Shown: positions 33,400 to 45,349 of the stretch, piece by piece
How the letters are laid out: every line of letters begins with the position of its first letter
Numbering within the stretch: the first letter of the stretch is position 1
Origin: Metallyticus violacea
Taxonomy: Eukaryota > Arthropoda > Insecta > Mantodea > Metallyticidae
Direction of reading: 5' to 3'
DNA length: 64,000 nucleotides
Assembly (NCBI GenBank): GCA_030762175.1
Contig: CM060843.1
Span: 114,977,369-115,041,368, forward strand
Program-made: the position numbers and the translations under genes
The notes under the pieces: model-generated
What the model saw: only the letters and a program-made list of their open reading frames with translations
Database searches by the model: none
Told to the model about the DNA's origin: nothing

Positions 33400-36335
33400 A
33401 AGGCATGACACCAGATAAGGCTTTTGTGAAGGCGATAATTTTTTATCGGCTAGGCCGGAAACTTACTCTCGTATCCTAGCATCATGACATTTGCATGCTA
33501 ACCCCGTAATTATATGCTTGGGTTTAACAATCAATGAACAAGTAACTTACACACTTCTGATAGGATGAAAGCTAGATTCAGGGGAGTATGATTCGTTTAG
33601 GGACTCATGCGAAGCAAATGGTATACAGAAGGATGTTTCGGAAAATCAGGTACAGGAGAACAAAAGACGATAGCAAGGGATGAAGACAACTACGAGAAGA
33701 GTGACGCTAGCCGAGACACAATTGGGACAATTTTCGGGACCTCTGCATGGACGCTACGGTGACGATTGGCATTCAAATTATTATTTTTGTATTTTGTAGT
33801 CATTTAGAATGAAAGTTTTCGGCTATACTACGGGTTTAATTTGACATCCCAATATAATTTATTATCCCAGTATTTAAATTATTTTACACAGGTTGCTCTA
33901 AGTCTTCATGATCGACTCCTGCTTCGGTTTCGTATTACACAAATGCAGCAACACATATACATATATACAGCAAAAATAAATAACCTTAAACACAAGTTGA
34001 TTTCTGGCGCTGCTTCACCACTATCCAAAAATACCCTGAGGTCCGAACCTCAAATTCATTTTGCTCTTCTTATGCCACCAACATAACGTAAGGAAGTATG
34101 TTGAATACAACGCGGGAAGAGAGAGTGCCTCACAGAAGCTTCGCAAGTCGGCTGCGGCATAAGATTTAACATAAACTCTCCGTCAGTTTAAAGAAAAGCA
34201 ACCAGACAGTCCATTGTGTCTTCTTTAATTGTTCTCGTGTTAACTAGAAGTGGTTGAGGGGAAGAGCAGGTCTGAAGGCATTTATCCTATCAGCTTAAAA
34301 TGAAACATTCTACTCTATTCTACCTTCCACTGCGAGGCCTTATACAGAGCTTTTCTTATATTGCACAGACAGTGCGCGGAACAGCATACCCGTGATCCAC
34401 GGCCCGGTAATATAGGGATCGCTCTGTAGATAAGGTGCTATTGAAGCCAAAGTTAAAAAAAAAAGAACGAGATTCTTACTCATTAACACCGATCCCCTTT
34501 TACTCGACTCTAATGTAATGTAATACTGACTGTGTATAAGATGCATGCTTTGTAACTTCCGCTCGTTATCGCGGTATCATTGCAAATGGAAGCTTCACTA
34601 GTCAATAATCAAATGGTCATTTAGAAACTTAATGTAATAACTTTATTTTTGAACAGTCAGATCATCTCAAATTGGCTATCAAAGAACAATTCTGTGAAAT
34701 TATTTTGGTAACATGCAATATACTTTTTAAAACCGCATGACATATTATTGCATTTGACCAATGTTAAGCCCGTTATACTAATTCGTAATTGTCAAGGCTT
34801 CTCTAATATGTAGAATGAAATTAAGTCAAAAATTGTGGGTGATGAAACAAGTAATTAGCAAACATCTAATAAGACAAAATTAAGGGAAAACATTAGTATG
34901 TAATACTAGATAACCAGATAATGGCCAAATACTTGCTTTGTTTCCACTTCTTCGTTCTCGTCCCAGAAAGGATAAACTAATTGTCAAAAAGTCATGTGAG
35001 TTATAATCCGCAACACAGATGTAAACACAGATGTGTTTACATGAAAGTCTCAAGTCACCTTTTCAATGTTTATTATGCATGGTATCGTGCGCGGACTACA
35101 GAACACCGCGCCAGATAGCAGTTGAGAAGTCATCGATGTAGAAACAGGAGCAAAGTGTAAGTTCCACTGAGATAGTCATTGCTCGTTACTCCTTTAAAGG
35201 AATTGTTAAGAGCTTGGTATCATACTTTCTGTAGTCTCGATCGTGAAACATTAGGTGACCGATTAAGTGACTATTCTTGAACTTGTAAGGGACAATTCAG
35301 AAATGGAAGCATGTTCCTGCTGTTCTTATATGATCGGGTGATAGCTACTATGTGATTAATGAAAATCTTAAGAATATCCATGTGCTGGGCAATCCTTGTT
35401 AAATGTGGGTAATGAAGGTCTAGTTTCCTGGGCGAGCCGAGATAGTTTCTGTGTTCTGATATTCGGGCAAAGCTGGTAAGAGTTCTAAATTACTTCTAAA
35501 TGTTACTAGCAAAACATAATGCCACCAATATGAGCATTTAGGAAATTAGCAGTAGCCTCAAGGTTGAATTCTGCATACGTATCTCAATTATAATTTTAAG
35601 TTAATTAATTTCGCTAGTTCTTGAATGTACTAGAATTTTTAATTAATTCAAAGCATAACGTGATATTTGTGCGACATTAATGTTAACTATAGTTCACTTT
35701 AAACCAATTTCACTAATAGAAAAGTTTAATGTTTTTCCTAGAATACCATTCATAATTCTTAATAAAAATTAGAATATTAAACACCTTTAATAATCGTGGG
35801 AATAAACTCGTAGGCCACAAAGAGTAGAAACGTGCAGGAATACAGCAATACGAAATAGCTGTTTTGCTATCTTCCAAAGCAAGCACTGTTATCTGTACCT
35901 AATGCTCAAGAGCTTTTTCGTAATTGTTTCCGTGGAGAAGCATAGCAGCGATTTCAGGACTAAACCAGCAATAAAGCTACATCTGGAGGGCTTTTGCTCT
36001 CCCCTATCTATTATCGGCTATCTAAATGTGTTCTGTTTTGCGACCCTGCCGCTCTGAAGAGAGCAAAAGATTAATCCTATCCTCCAGAGATTCATACACA
36101 CTAGATATACCGATTTCCGTATTTTGGGGGTTGCTGTCCTTTTCGAAAAATCAAAAGCGTTTAAGTATTTGAGGACGGAATTGTTATCGTATGTACACCT
36201 TTGACAAAAGAGAGAGAGGGAGAGGGAGAGAGACTAGTCCTCAGATTCTACTTGCCGGTCGGAGAACTTCGGTGAGGCTCGTAAACGTTGTATGCACACC
36301 GCGCTTTGTTTATAAATGTAATGGTCACAATATAA
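33400..36335. other. AT-rich intergenic DNA, about 2.9 kb
   Basis: No gene, RNA gene or known repeat was recognised. A (GA)n-like tract occurs at about 36210-36232. Frames at plus 33841-34086 and minus 34340-34546 show no motif. Confidence 0.45.
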
Positions 36336-36340
36336 GCAAC

Positions 36341-36490
36341 CGACACGGGTGGCCGAGGTCGTTAAGGCGCGGACTCGTGAGTGGAGGGTCTGGGGTTCGA
36401 ATCCCGCCAGGTCCGCCCTTCCTGACTGAGATTTTTCCAGTTTTTTCTAAGTTCCCAGAAATGGCAAATGCTGGCGAGGTACCCTAAACT
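36341..36490 (+). repeat. SINE copy 6, 3' truncated, intact pol III boxes
   Basis: The head is excellent: GGTGGCCGAGGTCGTTAAGG (A box) and GGGGTTCGAATCCCGCCAGG (B box). The body reaches GCAAATGCTGGCGAGGTACC, then similarity fades and the usual 3' third is absent. A different tRNA-like segment follows at 36518. Confidence 0.93.
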
Positions 36491-36517
36491 TTGCATCTGA
36501 AAAGAGAATATCAGGGT

Positions 36518-36602
36518 ACAGAGCGATGGCCGAGGGGTTTAGAAGGCATTGTTCTTCTGCGTAATTTCCTGGGTTCACATTCCACACAACATTTTTTTTT
36601 TT
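36518..36602 (+). repeat. Second tRNA-Leu/Ser-like segment ending in a pol III terminator
   Basis: Directly after the truncated SINE lies TGGCCGAGGGGTTTAGAAGG (A-box-like, 36527-36546), then GGGTTCACATTCC (B-box-like, 36571-36583), then a run of 11 T (36592-36602) suitable as a pol III terminator. The tRNA-type spacing is right, but the outer acceptor-stem strands do not pair, so it is a tRNA pseudogene or the head of another SINE rather than a working tRNA. Confidence 0.6.
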
Positions 36603-36609
36603 ATTTTTA

Positions 36610-37900
36610 ATGTTGGTTTTTCAAGTGTATTTGTAGAACATTGCTAACATTACATTTTAAAGCTATCATTTGAGTTTTATGGCATACACACAGAAAAATG
36701 AATCCAAACTAAAAATTCTATACTAATGACGAAATAAGCATATTAACAGAAACCTTTAGCTTCTAAAGTGAAAACACGTAGAAACAAACAAAAAGTGATA
36801 TCGAATGTAACAACCCTCACTATGTATAACTGCCCTCAATATTCGGGGTATAATGATATCACAGAATTCCAATTAGTGTGGATGAGGGGCTACAACATTT
36901 CAGGTTAATTGAGTATGTCACGTAAGAAATTCAAGGGTGTTTAAAAACCTTTGAGCGGTGGTGCAACAAAACTTAAAATTTGCAATTTATCGTAGAAGTG
37001 TATTTTTGTTTATTTAATTGTTTGTTGTATTCCTTAAATTGTTTTTATATTACGCACTGTTCTCTCAAAATAGTTTAAGCTTGCTTTATTTCAGTGAGTC
37101 TTCCGTTTCGCATGACACGAAAATAAAACATTTACGTGCCATCGCCTTTAAATTCAGCAGTTTTGTGATATATTCTCTCAAAAATTAGTATTGCTTCTCG
37201 CTATAGTCAATAAGTGTTTTTATTCAAATCGCATGTTAATAATTGAATTTCTTAACCATCGGTTCTGAAGTTTTAAGTGCATGTCTATGTATCTATGGTG
37301 ACAAAAAAATAAGCTTTCTCTTAAACGCAATTTTTTTTTTTTTTCAAAGTTCACAAGGTATCCAGTCACTGCAACAGTTGTGTTATATGGCATGCACTAA
37401 AGACGCGGTGTGTGTTCCGTTAGCTCTGTGGCAGAATGTGCAGTGATGCCATGGTTAAAAGTGAAGGTTCCCCTCCAGAAATGAAGTACTTTTTAATACA
37501 GTTATGATAAATTAGTTTCGTAATATGATTTCCCATACAATGTAAGCTTTAACGCTCTATCTAAATGCAATATGCTGCACATGCATTCCTTGTACATGCA
37601 CGGACAAAAGATGACTTATGGACACAAATAAATAGTATAGCGTCGATCAAATCCAAATATGTATTATTTAACACAAATTCTTCAGTAACCCTTATACAAT
37701 ACCCTTTGTTACATTATATTGTGAAATATGTATCTTTTAAAACAAAACATTAATGTACCTTATAGAAAAACATTCACCCCAGTTGTTTCCAAATACAGAG
37801 TTTCCTTGTAATGTAACAGGTGCAGTTCATTAAATGTAATTATATAGGTTTAGGCTGTCAGAAGAAGATTAGTGCTTCATAAGAGAACATAATATTGACC
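36610..37900. other. AT-rich intergenic DNA
   Basis: Nothing recognisable; frames at 37243-37446 and 37565-37753 have no motif. Confidence 0.5.
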
Positions 37901-37909
37901 TTTTAGTGT

Positions 37910-38935
37910 TTCAGTATAAATTTTGAAAAGGTTAAAAGAAGGAAGCTTTTAGAGAAAAAAAATTGGTCTAGTAACCTTACACAAAGCTGGTTATAGTTTG
38001 CATGAAATAGCAAAACGAGAACTGTCTTGGGAAGTGTTCATTATATTTTGAAAAGGCTTGTAGAAATCAAATTAACCATAATCGCAAGAAGAGGCCTAAA
38101 GTGACTTTGAAGAGTGAAGTGGAGGTGGAGGTGGAGGTGGAGGTGGAGATGGAGGTGGTGGTTAGTAATGATTGGAAAATGCGATCACTTCAAAACAAGG
38201 CCTATGCTGAGAGCAGACATTAACCAGTTGAGGGATGAACCTGTAAGCGTCTCGACAGAAAATTCAAGGTGCAAATCTTAAAGAGTGTATTGCAGCAAAC
38301 AAAGCTTTACTGAAAGCTGCCGTAAGCAAAAAGTTACTACATTGCATCAAACAACAAGAAAATTGAGTTGTTAATCGGTGGAAGCTCGCGTTAGTTACTG
38401 AAAATCAAAGTGAGTTGTTTGTTACAGAACATGTCACGTTGATGCAACGTGTGAACGAGATACGCATAGCATATTAGTGCATATAGCAAGAGTAGGGTTC
38501 AGTGGTGGTCCTAGGTTATTTTAGAGGTTGTAAGACAAGTAATATTATCAAAATAGATGGAATTCGAAAAAGAACATTATCAGAGATACCCCGACGTCGC
38601 CACGAACTATCTGGTATGCATTTAATTTAAAGGTTTCACACTGCAACAAGACAATGACTCTAAAAATATAATTTTGGCCAAGAAGAATGTATGTTGAATG
38701 ATTAGAAAAGATGAAAGAAATGGAATACATAATATAGACCCTCAAGTGATGACTGCAATCCCATTAATATTCTTTGGAATCATTTGGAAAGACAGATCAT
38801 AAAGAAACCTTTGGCTAGTGAAAATTCTGTATGCAGCTATTTACATGAAGGAAATGGAATCCTTGGAACCGATAGAAATGACTCCTACAGTGTGCAAAAC
38901 AGCAAAGGGGGGGGGGGTTGCTTTGAAGAAAGCAA
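37910..38935 (+). pseudogene. Decayed Tc1-like transposase
   Basis: The plus strand reads LVTLHKAGYSLHEIAKR near 37965-38020 (Tc1-type first helix-turn-helix), then ARRGRPKVT near 38085-38105 (the GRP hinge between DNA-binding and catalytic parts). Further on come LQQDNDSKNI near 38640-38670 (QQDNDPKHT, the second catalytic Asp block) and FFGIIWKD near 38770 (equivalent to IENLWDELK). Many stops and frameshifts lie between them. A (GGTGGA)n expansion (38119-38160) has grown within the hinge. The C-terminal end is followed by a run of nine G. No terminal repeats were identified. Confidence 0.75.
38119..38160. repeat. (GGTGGA)n minisatellite inside the Tc1-like remnant
   Basis: About six GGAGGT units, with a GAT variant near the end. 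Confidence 0.9.
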
Positions 38936-39202
38936 AATCTAGCATAAATTGTTATATGTGCATTAAATATCTCTTAATGAATAAATATTAACTTTTATTT
39001 AATCCATTTTTCCAATAAAATCTGAAAATTAAGTGTTCAATAGCTTTAGAGTGATAGTGTAAAATACATTGTAAACGTGTAGTTCATCGAATATATAAAT
39101 GCATAGTACAACACTCTTCTGACTTTTTGAATTTACTAAAATGAATTAAATTTTACTTCTACTAAGAATGGGTTTCATCGATGGCTACCAAAACTGCAAT
39201 GA

Positions 39203-39205
<3 letters not shown>

Positions 39206-39257
<52 letters not shown>

Positions 39258-39282
39258 CGCGCGTGCGAGTGCGTGCGAGTGC
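39206..39282. repeat. (GT)n(GC)n alternating purine-pyrimidine tract
   Basis: About 22 GT units pass into a (GC)n stretch and a GTGCGAGTGC repeat. Such tracts are prone to the Z-DNA form. The open frames over it are artefacts of the repeat. Confidence 0.95.
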
Positions 39283-39289
39283 CGGTTTG

Positions 39290-42200
39290 TTTTCCATAGT
39301 CGTATTTCGGGTAACGACAATGAATAGGTATATATTATTTTTTCATTCGAATAAAGTGATGTTGGATAACTCATATTTCGTTTTCTATAATTAAATCTTT
39401 TTGTTAAACGAAGTAAAAAATTAGAATGGGGACTTAGAATAAAAGAGTGGAATTGTAAAGTTTATTGCGACACTTCCTACAATATGCTTGCTTTTTTTTT
39501 TTTAAACAAATATCCCCTTTAAATTTATTTCATTTTGAAAATGTTCGCATGTTATTACCCTTACTTGAAGCTCATGAAAATTGCAAATAAATCCTGTGAA
39601 TATTATATAACATCATTTCAACATTTTCCAGTGTCCAATAATTTTCAAAATAATTTCCTCCTTCTATTTTGAAACATCTAATGTTCATTTATAGGCAGAG
39701 CTTTAGGTAAAAACCTGGCTCGTCCACTAGGCGTACCTGCACTTCAACATCCACCCTCACCCCCTCCCCTCTGGACAGGTATTCAAGGTTGCTTTCTGAG
39801 TCTTTTTTGTCATTCTTCAGTACAAAAGAGAGGAAAAAAATGAACGTAAACGTAAGAGAAGAGTACAGAAAATCTTGGCGCAAATTTTGAACGTTCACCA
39901 ACAAAATTAATCCAAAATTAGCAAAATAAGTGAGAGCTTGCGAATGTAAAGGAATGCACTGACAAATGAAGACAGACACATTACGGTGACCGAACTTGGT
40001 CGTGTTAACCGGATATAACCGGGGGAGGACGACATTGCAGCATCTTTACAGTCCTCATGCTTTAGGAAGAGGAATTCAAGTACAGCCACCTCTGGCGGGG
40101 GTACTCTTAGCAGCTGAAATATAAATCAGTACATAAGCAATTAGGTTCATAAAACTTTGTTTTATTTATACCAATTATACCTGCATATTTCCCTTTCACA
40201 AATATAAACAATTTAAATGATGAATCTTAGGAATTTATCAAAGCTGTTTTTCACGATATTGCACCCAAATTGTAGTAAACATCAGTTCATTTACACACTT
40301 TTCAAACATGTGTTTCGATCGGGTTAAGCTCCAGATTACCAAAATGCATCATGATGAAGTTATCTGAAGGAACTCTAATAAGTCAAGCAAAGGTAATGAA
40401 GGAGAGATCGCCTATAAAATGCCCCATATTCTTGCAGTATGTTGGTAGTGTAGGTTTTTTTTACGATGCTGCGAATGAGAGAAGAGCGAGTTTATCGTTC
40501 TAGCTGCATGTACTCCGTGCTGGAGAAGATACGAATGACGAAATGGCCATAAAATGCAACTTAGCAAAAGCTTGGCGTTTCCCCATTGCGCGGTCAATAA
40601 TGTTCTTCTGTGGCTCAATTCAAAGTTGCCAGTTTATGTCTCTCTGTACACACTCTCGGCAACGTCCACGTGCAAGGGCAATTTTACGATCCCCTTTTAT
40701 GTCACCCAATTACTACTCGTGCATCATTCTTGATTGGAATAGCAAAAGCTACACAAGGCATAGAGCAAACAACTCGGCGTTTGCATTGGGGATCACATAA
40801 AACATAACTTTGAGCCCTCCGTACGATATGTGTAAGGAGAAAACTACATCGTAGCTAGGATGAACTCTCAATGTGGGGAAAAGGTCATTTAACGCCCTTT
40901 CTCCGCCATTTTCTGATGACCTCGTAAAAAGCAATAAATGTTGATACCGAATTGAAAGATTTGTTTCTGTAGTGCTAGAATGAAAAGTAGAGGTTCGTTG
41001 CAATTTATTCCTTATTTTCATCTGGGAAAACGCGAAGAAACGGATTAAAAACTGTTCAGTTCAATAAATTTGCACTTTTCTTACTATTGTTTAATCTAAA
41101 ATTCTAACATAGTTTTAAAGGTTAAGCCGTTTTGGTGGCCTCATTGTAAATATGTAGTTAGTTTCAACAATATCTTCCAACGATACCAGAAACATACATA
41201 GACACACGTTGATTATAGACCAAAATTATGCCAGAACTAATGCACTCTGCCTTCTCATTCATTGAGCCTGCGAAGTGACGCACCTAAAGCTTTGCTTGTT
41301 ATGTAGTGATTGTTGTACGAGAAATCACGATGATTTTGATTGAATGTTCAGAGAATGAAAGACATGACTGTGTCACCAAGGATACCAGAAAATAATGTAA
41401 TATATAAATACCCATAGTATCTCGCCTCCTTTTACAAGTATATAATGAAGTTTAGCAGCTTTTTTGTGGTTTCGTGCATGCAAAATTGCTGAAAGTGGGA
41501 CATTATGTTACTGAGAAGGAAAATGACTAATGAATAAATATGTAAGGTTAAATTTGTATTAAATCTATTAATCTTGACAACAGTACGCCAGTTTTGTGGG
41601 TGAAAGATTATTGACATTGTTTACTTATTTTCATGTAAATAAATGAAATTCAACGCTACTATGGAATGGCCATTAGAAATAAAAGTCAAAATGTACAGGA
41701 AATGAGTAAATCAAAGTGCTCATCTACTTTCACGTCTTATCTGGAAGAAAATTCAGACAGATGTAATATAAAAAAAAAATATAAATACGGAATTGATCTA
41801 TGCTATAAATGTACAAAATGTTTTAACATTATCTTCAATTAGTTTTGAAAAAGTTACATAAATATATGTAAAATTTAAAAAAAAAATACTGGTATCATTT
41901 GTGACCAAAGTATAAAATTTCTGAATCTTTTTACATGCTGCTTATTATATGTGCATTATATTAAAAATTTAAGAAGCTATAATTAATAGCAAGGGAGTTA
42001 TGCAATCCAATCCTCGTAAATTGAGAGCTCCCTGGAAATGGATTTTGGAGCTGGGGAGAGGCGCAGCGAATTGCAGAATTAAGAAGAAATTCGGGGTTTA
42101 CAGACCACAGAGATTAAAATCAGAGTAGTAAATTATTAGTTACAAATTTTCATAGAAATTAGGTATTAATTAGTTCATCGTGCTAATATGAAGAATTAAT

Positions 42201-42990
42201 GTGGGAAGGGAACGTGACAATGGCATCCAAATTAAGAAAGAGACTGAAAATGGCAAGTATGAGATATTTGAATACCGAATCAGGTAATATGGGGAAAGGT
42301 TAAGAACATGGATAGGCAGCAGACAGTTGTGCCATTCATGGAGATAATTTCGGTGGAAGAATAATAAGGACTAAAACCTGAATGGGAGATTGAGCAGCAC
42401 ATCAAAATAGGAAAGAAATACACTAGCTAGGTAGTCCCGTGGCTAAGACATGATGAATTATTAAGATCAGCGGGGTTGAAAATTTGTCCCGTTGTGTGAG
42501 GAGGGAAATGAACTTACACTGCCCTATAATGGTATGGAGGAATAGAAGGGGAAGCATTTAACAAGATATACTTTACCGGATCGAATAGTGGGAGACGAAC
42601 ATGCAGGACTCTGCTGGCAGGCAAGGAAGAGGAGGAGAAAATAGGTTAAATATTTGATACAAAGATATAGCTTAAGTTTGCAAAGGCTGATAACAGGGAA
42701 AAAGGTGGGTGAAACCAATTGAGTGAACCTAGTTGCGCATGTGACATGCCTAATGTTATTTATTTTGAATTTAATGATTTATTTTATTGTTCAACATATG
42801 TTTACATTATAATTTATTATATATATATATATAATATAACATTTACTAAATCATGCAAATCTGGTATTTTATAAAAGTACGTACAGTACCCCAGGGCCAA
42901 TCTGCAGCCAGCTTTGAGAGAGAGAGAAAAAAAAAGGGACTATACTTTCTGCACAACCCGTGAGGATACTCGAGGAAACATAGTGTAAGA
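39290..42990. other. AT-rich intergenic DNA, about 3.7 kb
   Basis: Several overlapping open frames occur at 39689-40089 and 40412-41021 on both strands. GC is modestly higher around 40400-40960, but no family is recognised. A (TA)n tract lies near 42818-42836. Confidence 0.45.
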
Positions 42991-43019
42991 TGTGGTGTAA
43001 ACCATTCACTTTACCCCCC

Positions 43020-43145
43020 CCCCAATTAAGCCCTTGTGACTTCAACTTAATTCCAAATGGGAAGAACGCAATTCATGACATTCGCTTCAGAGCTGTACCA
43101 GAGATTCTTCAACAATTTATAAAATCTACTCCTGTCCTGCATTTA
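43020..43145 (+). pseudogene. Short mariner-like transposase fragment
   Basis: After a run of ten C, the plus strand reads LSPCDFNLIP and then IHDIRFRAVPEILQQF in another frame. These fit the SPDLAPCDFHLFPKLKEPLRG block and the following IRFRTVPEILQA-like segment of mariner relatives. Only about 40 codons survive. Confidence 0.5.
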
Positions 43146-43149
43146 TGAG

Positions 43150-44715
43150 TACCTTTTGTTTATGTAACAGATTTAATTAATAAGACTTCCGTTTAAATGG
43201 AGACATGTGCAGTTATAATGCCGGATCAAAATATGATATTTTTGTGTAAATACAAAACATAAAACCATATAAAATAGTTCTATACATAAAAGTATAGCAT
43301 TTAACTTCTAACTAACTTCTTTGAAACCTACAGTATTAATCACAAGTTTTTATTTATTTGAATCAATGACTGCAACCAATTTAAAATATCATTATTTTTG
43401 CTTGTAACATAACAGTATTTATTCTATATAAACGATGAGAATGTGAGAATTAAATAGAGTAATTAGCAATAAGTACGATTTTATATGTTTTTCTACTTGT
43501 AATGGTATTTTAATTCCGTGTTGGCACATTCATAATCATTTGCACTGAAATTGTGTATGCATATGAAAAAAAAAAAAAAAATGAAATGTGGAAAAACAAT
43601 TTCCTGTATTTTTTTTCCCAAAGTGTAACCGAAAAATCCAGGAAAGCAACATCTTTACCCCCATAATGTACACGTTTTCTACCAAATATATGATTATTCA
43701 TTTTATTTCACATTTAGTTAGAATTAATCATAACATAGAAATTGCAGAATGGAAGTATTCTGAAACAAGACGCTTCACTCATAGATTTAGGCGCTGGAAT
43801 TATCTAAATATATCTTGACTATAACAAGCAGTTTAAGACTACTATAGAATTGGCAACAGTAAGTACAATCTTATAATTCATCTCGTATTTGCAATTCACA
43901 TTACAAATTTAATGTGTCTCTGTGATAAGCTTTGAATTATTTGCATAAATAAGCTACTTCTCAGATAACAAGCCGAAGATATATTCTCATTTCATCATTT
44001 CTCACAATCTGCATTTTATATAGTATATTTTCAAGGAGTATTTTGAGAAGTAGGATTTATTTGCCCCAAAGAATAATTTTTTCCAATATTATAACTCCTG
44101 TTCAAAAAAAATCATGTCTTAAATAATACTCTTGTTATAACGTTTTTCCTATAATAAGAGAGAGACTATAGCCATTCCATAATCAATCACGAATTACCGA
44201 ATTATTTTGAACTTTATCTTTAAACATTTTCTACCAACGTATTATTTTCCTTTAGGGCATTTCTCCTTACACTTCTTTCGATTTGGTGAAACTATGGTCA
44301 AAAATTCAAACAGTAGCTTTATTTTGACCTTCTTACTGCAAATATACTATAAGCAGCGTAGTTTGGTGCATATACCAGGAAACAAATATTTTAATTAACT
44401 ACTAAGCACTTAATACACAATTATCAAAATATACGAAACATAACTTAGAAAAATAAGGGACTATAATCGTGATAATGGTCAACATATCGATATTACGAGT
44501 TTTTTTTTAAAACATTATAGCATTGAACATTTGAGTAAACGACCTTCAGTTATTTACTTGTGAAGGAGGATATGATTTGTGATTATTTGTAGATTTACAC
44601 CTAGGCTGTTGGGGATGTATCTAAACCTTGGTTTTCTAGAGTTTATCATAATTTTTGTGGAATACAAACTTCTGATTTGTCCTTAGGGATTTAAATTTGA
44701 ACTTTTTAAATTTAT
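43150..44715. other. AT-rich intergenic DNA
   Basis: No gene or known repeat recognised. Confidence 0.5.
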
Positions 44716-44725
44716 TTGTACTTTA

Positions 44726-45066
44726 ATGATGTTTGACAAATTAACATTGGAGGAACGAGTCAAGTTGATGTTCTTGTATGTTATGCGACACACCCCTGTA
44801 TGGCCAATAAGTTTAACCAGCGGAATCCGCATCTAGTGTCCGAAATCACACTGCAGTTAGAGGTCTAATTAACAGTTTTAAGGAGATTGGCACTGGAGTC
44901 TACTGTAAGTAACAGGGATGACCGAAAAGTGTAACTGGTAAGTATATTACTAAAAGTTTTGCTACAAATTATTAGCAGTCCCAAGAAATCAACCAAAAAA
45001 CTGTGTAAAGAAACAGGAGCGAACAAAACCTTATTACTACACGTTTTTCATTATCAGTCCCACCCT
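44726..45066 (+). pseudogene. N-terminal fragment of a mariner-superfamily transposase
   Basis: The plus strand reads KLTLEERVKLMFLYV, then across frameshifts NKFNQRNPH, GLINSFKEIGTG and SPKKSTKKLCKETGANKTLL. This is the order of the double helix-turn-helix N-terminus of the DUF4817 type (first helix set, VxxFKETGxV linker, second helix set with STRRxSxExGI-like sequence). The catalytic domain is absent. A SINE begins immediately downstream at about 45069, which may have displaced or hidden the remainder. Confidence 0.7.
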
Positions 45067-45068
45067 TA

Positions 45069-45345
45069 TACATGGGTGGTGGAGGTCGTTAAGGCGCGGA
45101 CTCGTGAGCGGGAGGTTTGAGGTTCGAATCCCGCCAGGACCGTCCCCCCTGATAGAGGTTATATCAAGAATTTCCTCAGGCCTCATAAATAGCAAATGCC
45201 GCGGAGGTACCATAAACTTTGGTCTGGAACGTTTCCTTCCTTAAAAAAAAGTCTTTCCAATATATCATTTCATCTCGTGTATCACCAGTGTTCACCTACT
45301 GTGATGCCTCAGTAGTAAAAACGGGAGTTAAAACACCATTCAAAG
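45069..45345 (+). repeat. SINE copy 7, near full length
   Basis: Starts near CATGGGTGGTGGAGGTCGTT, with GGAGG where other copies have GGCCGAGG. The B box is GAGGTTCGAATCCCGCCAGG. The body (AGCAAATGCCGCGGAGGTAC) and 3' end (AAAACGGGAGTTAAAACACC) follow. A short A-rich stretch comes after. No clear target-site duplication was found. Confidence 0.93.
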
Positions 45346-45349
45346 AAGA

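Noticed and set aside
36191..36487. 98-codon plus frame with GVRIPPGPPF
   Set aside because: It overlaps a tRNA-derived SINE; the B box alone accounts for the coding-like look.
39162..39394. Open frames with poly-Cys/Val and poly-His/Thr
   Set aside because: Both are translations of the (GT)n(GC)n tract.
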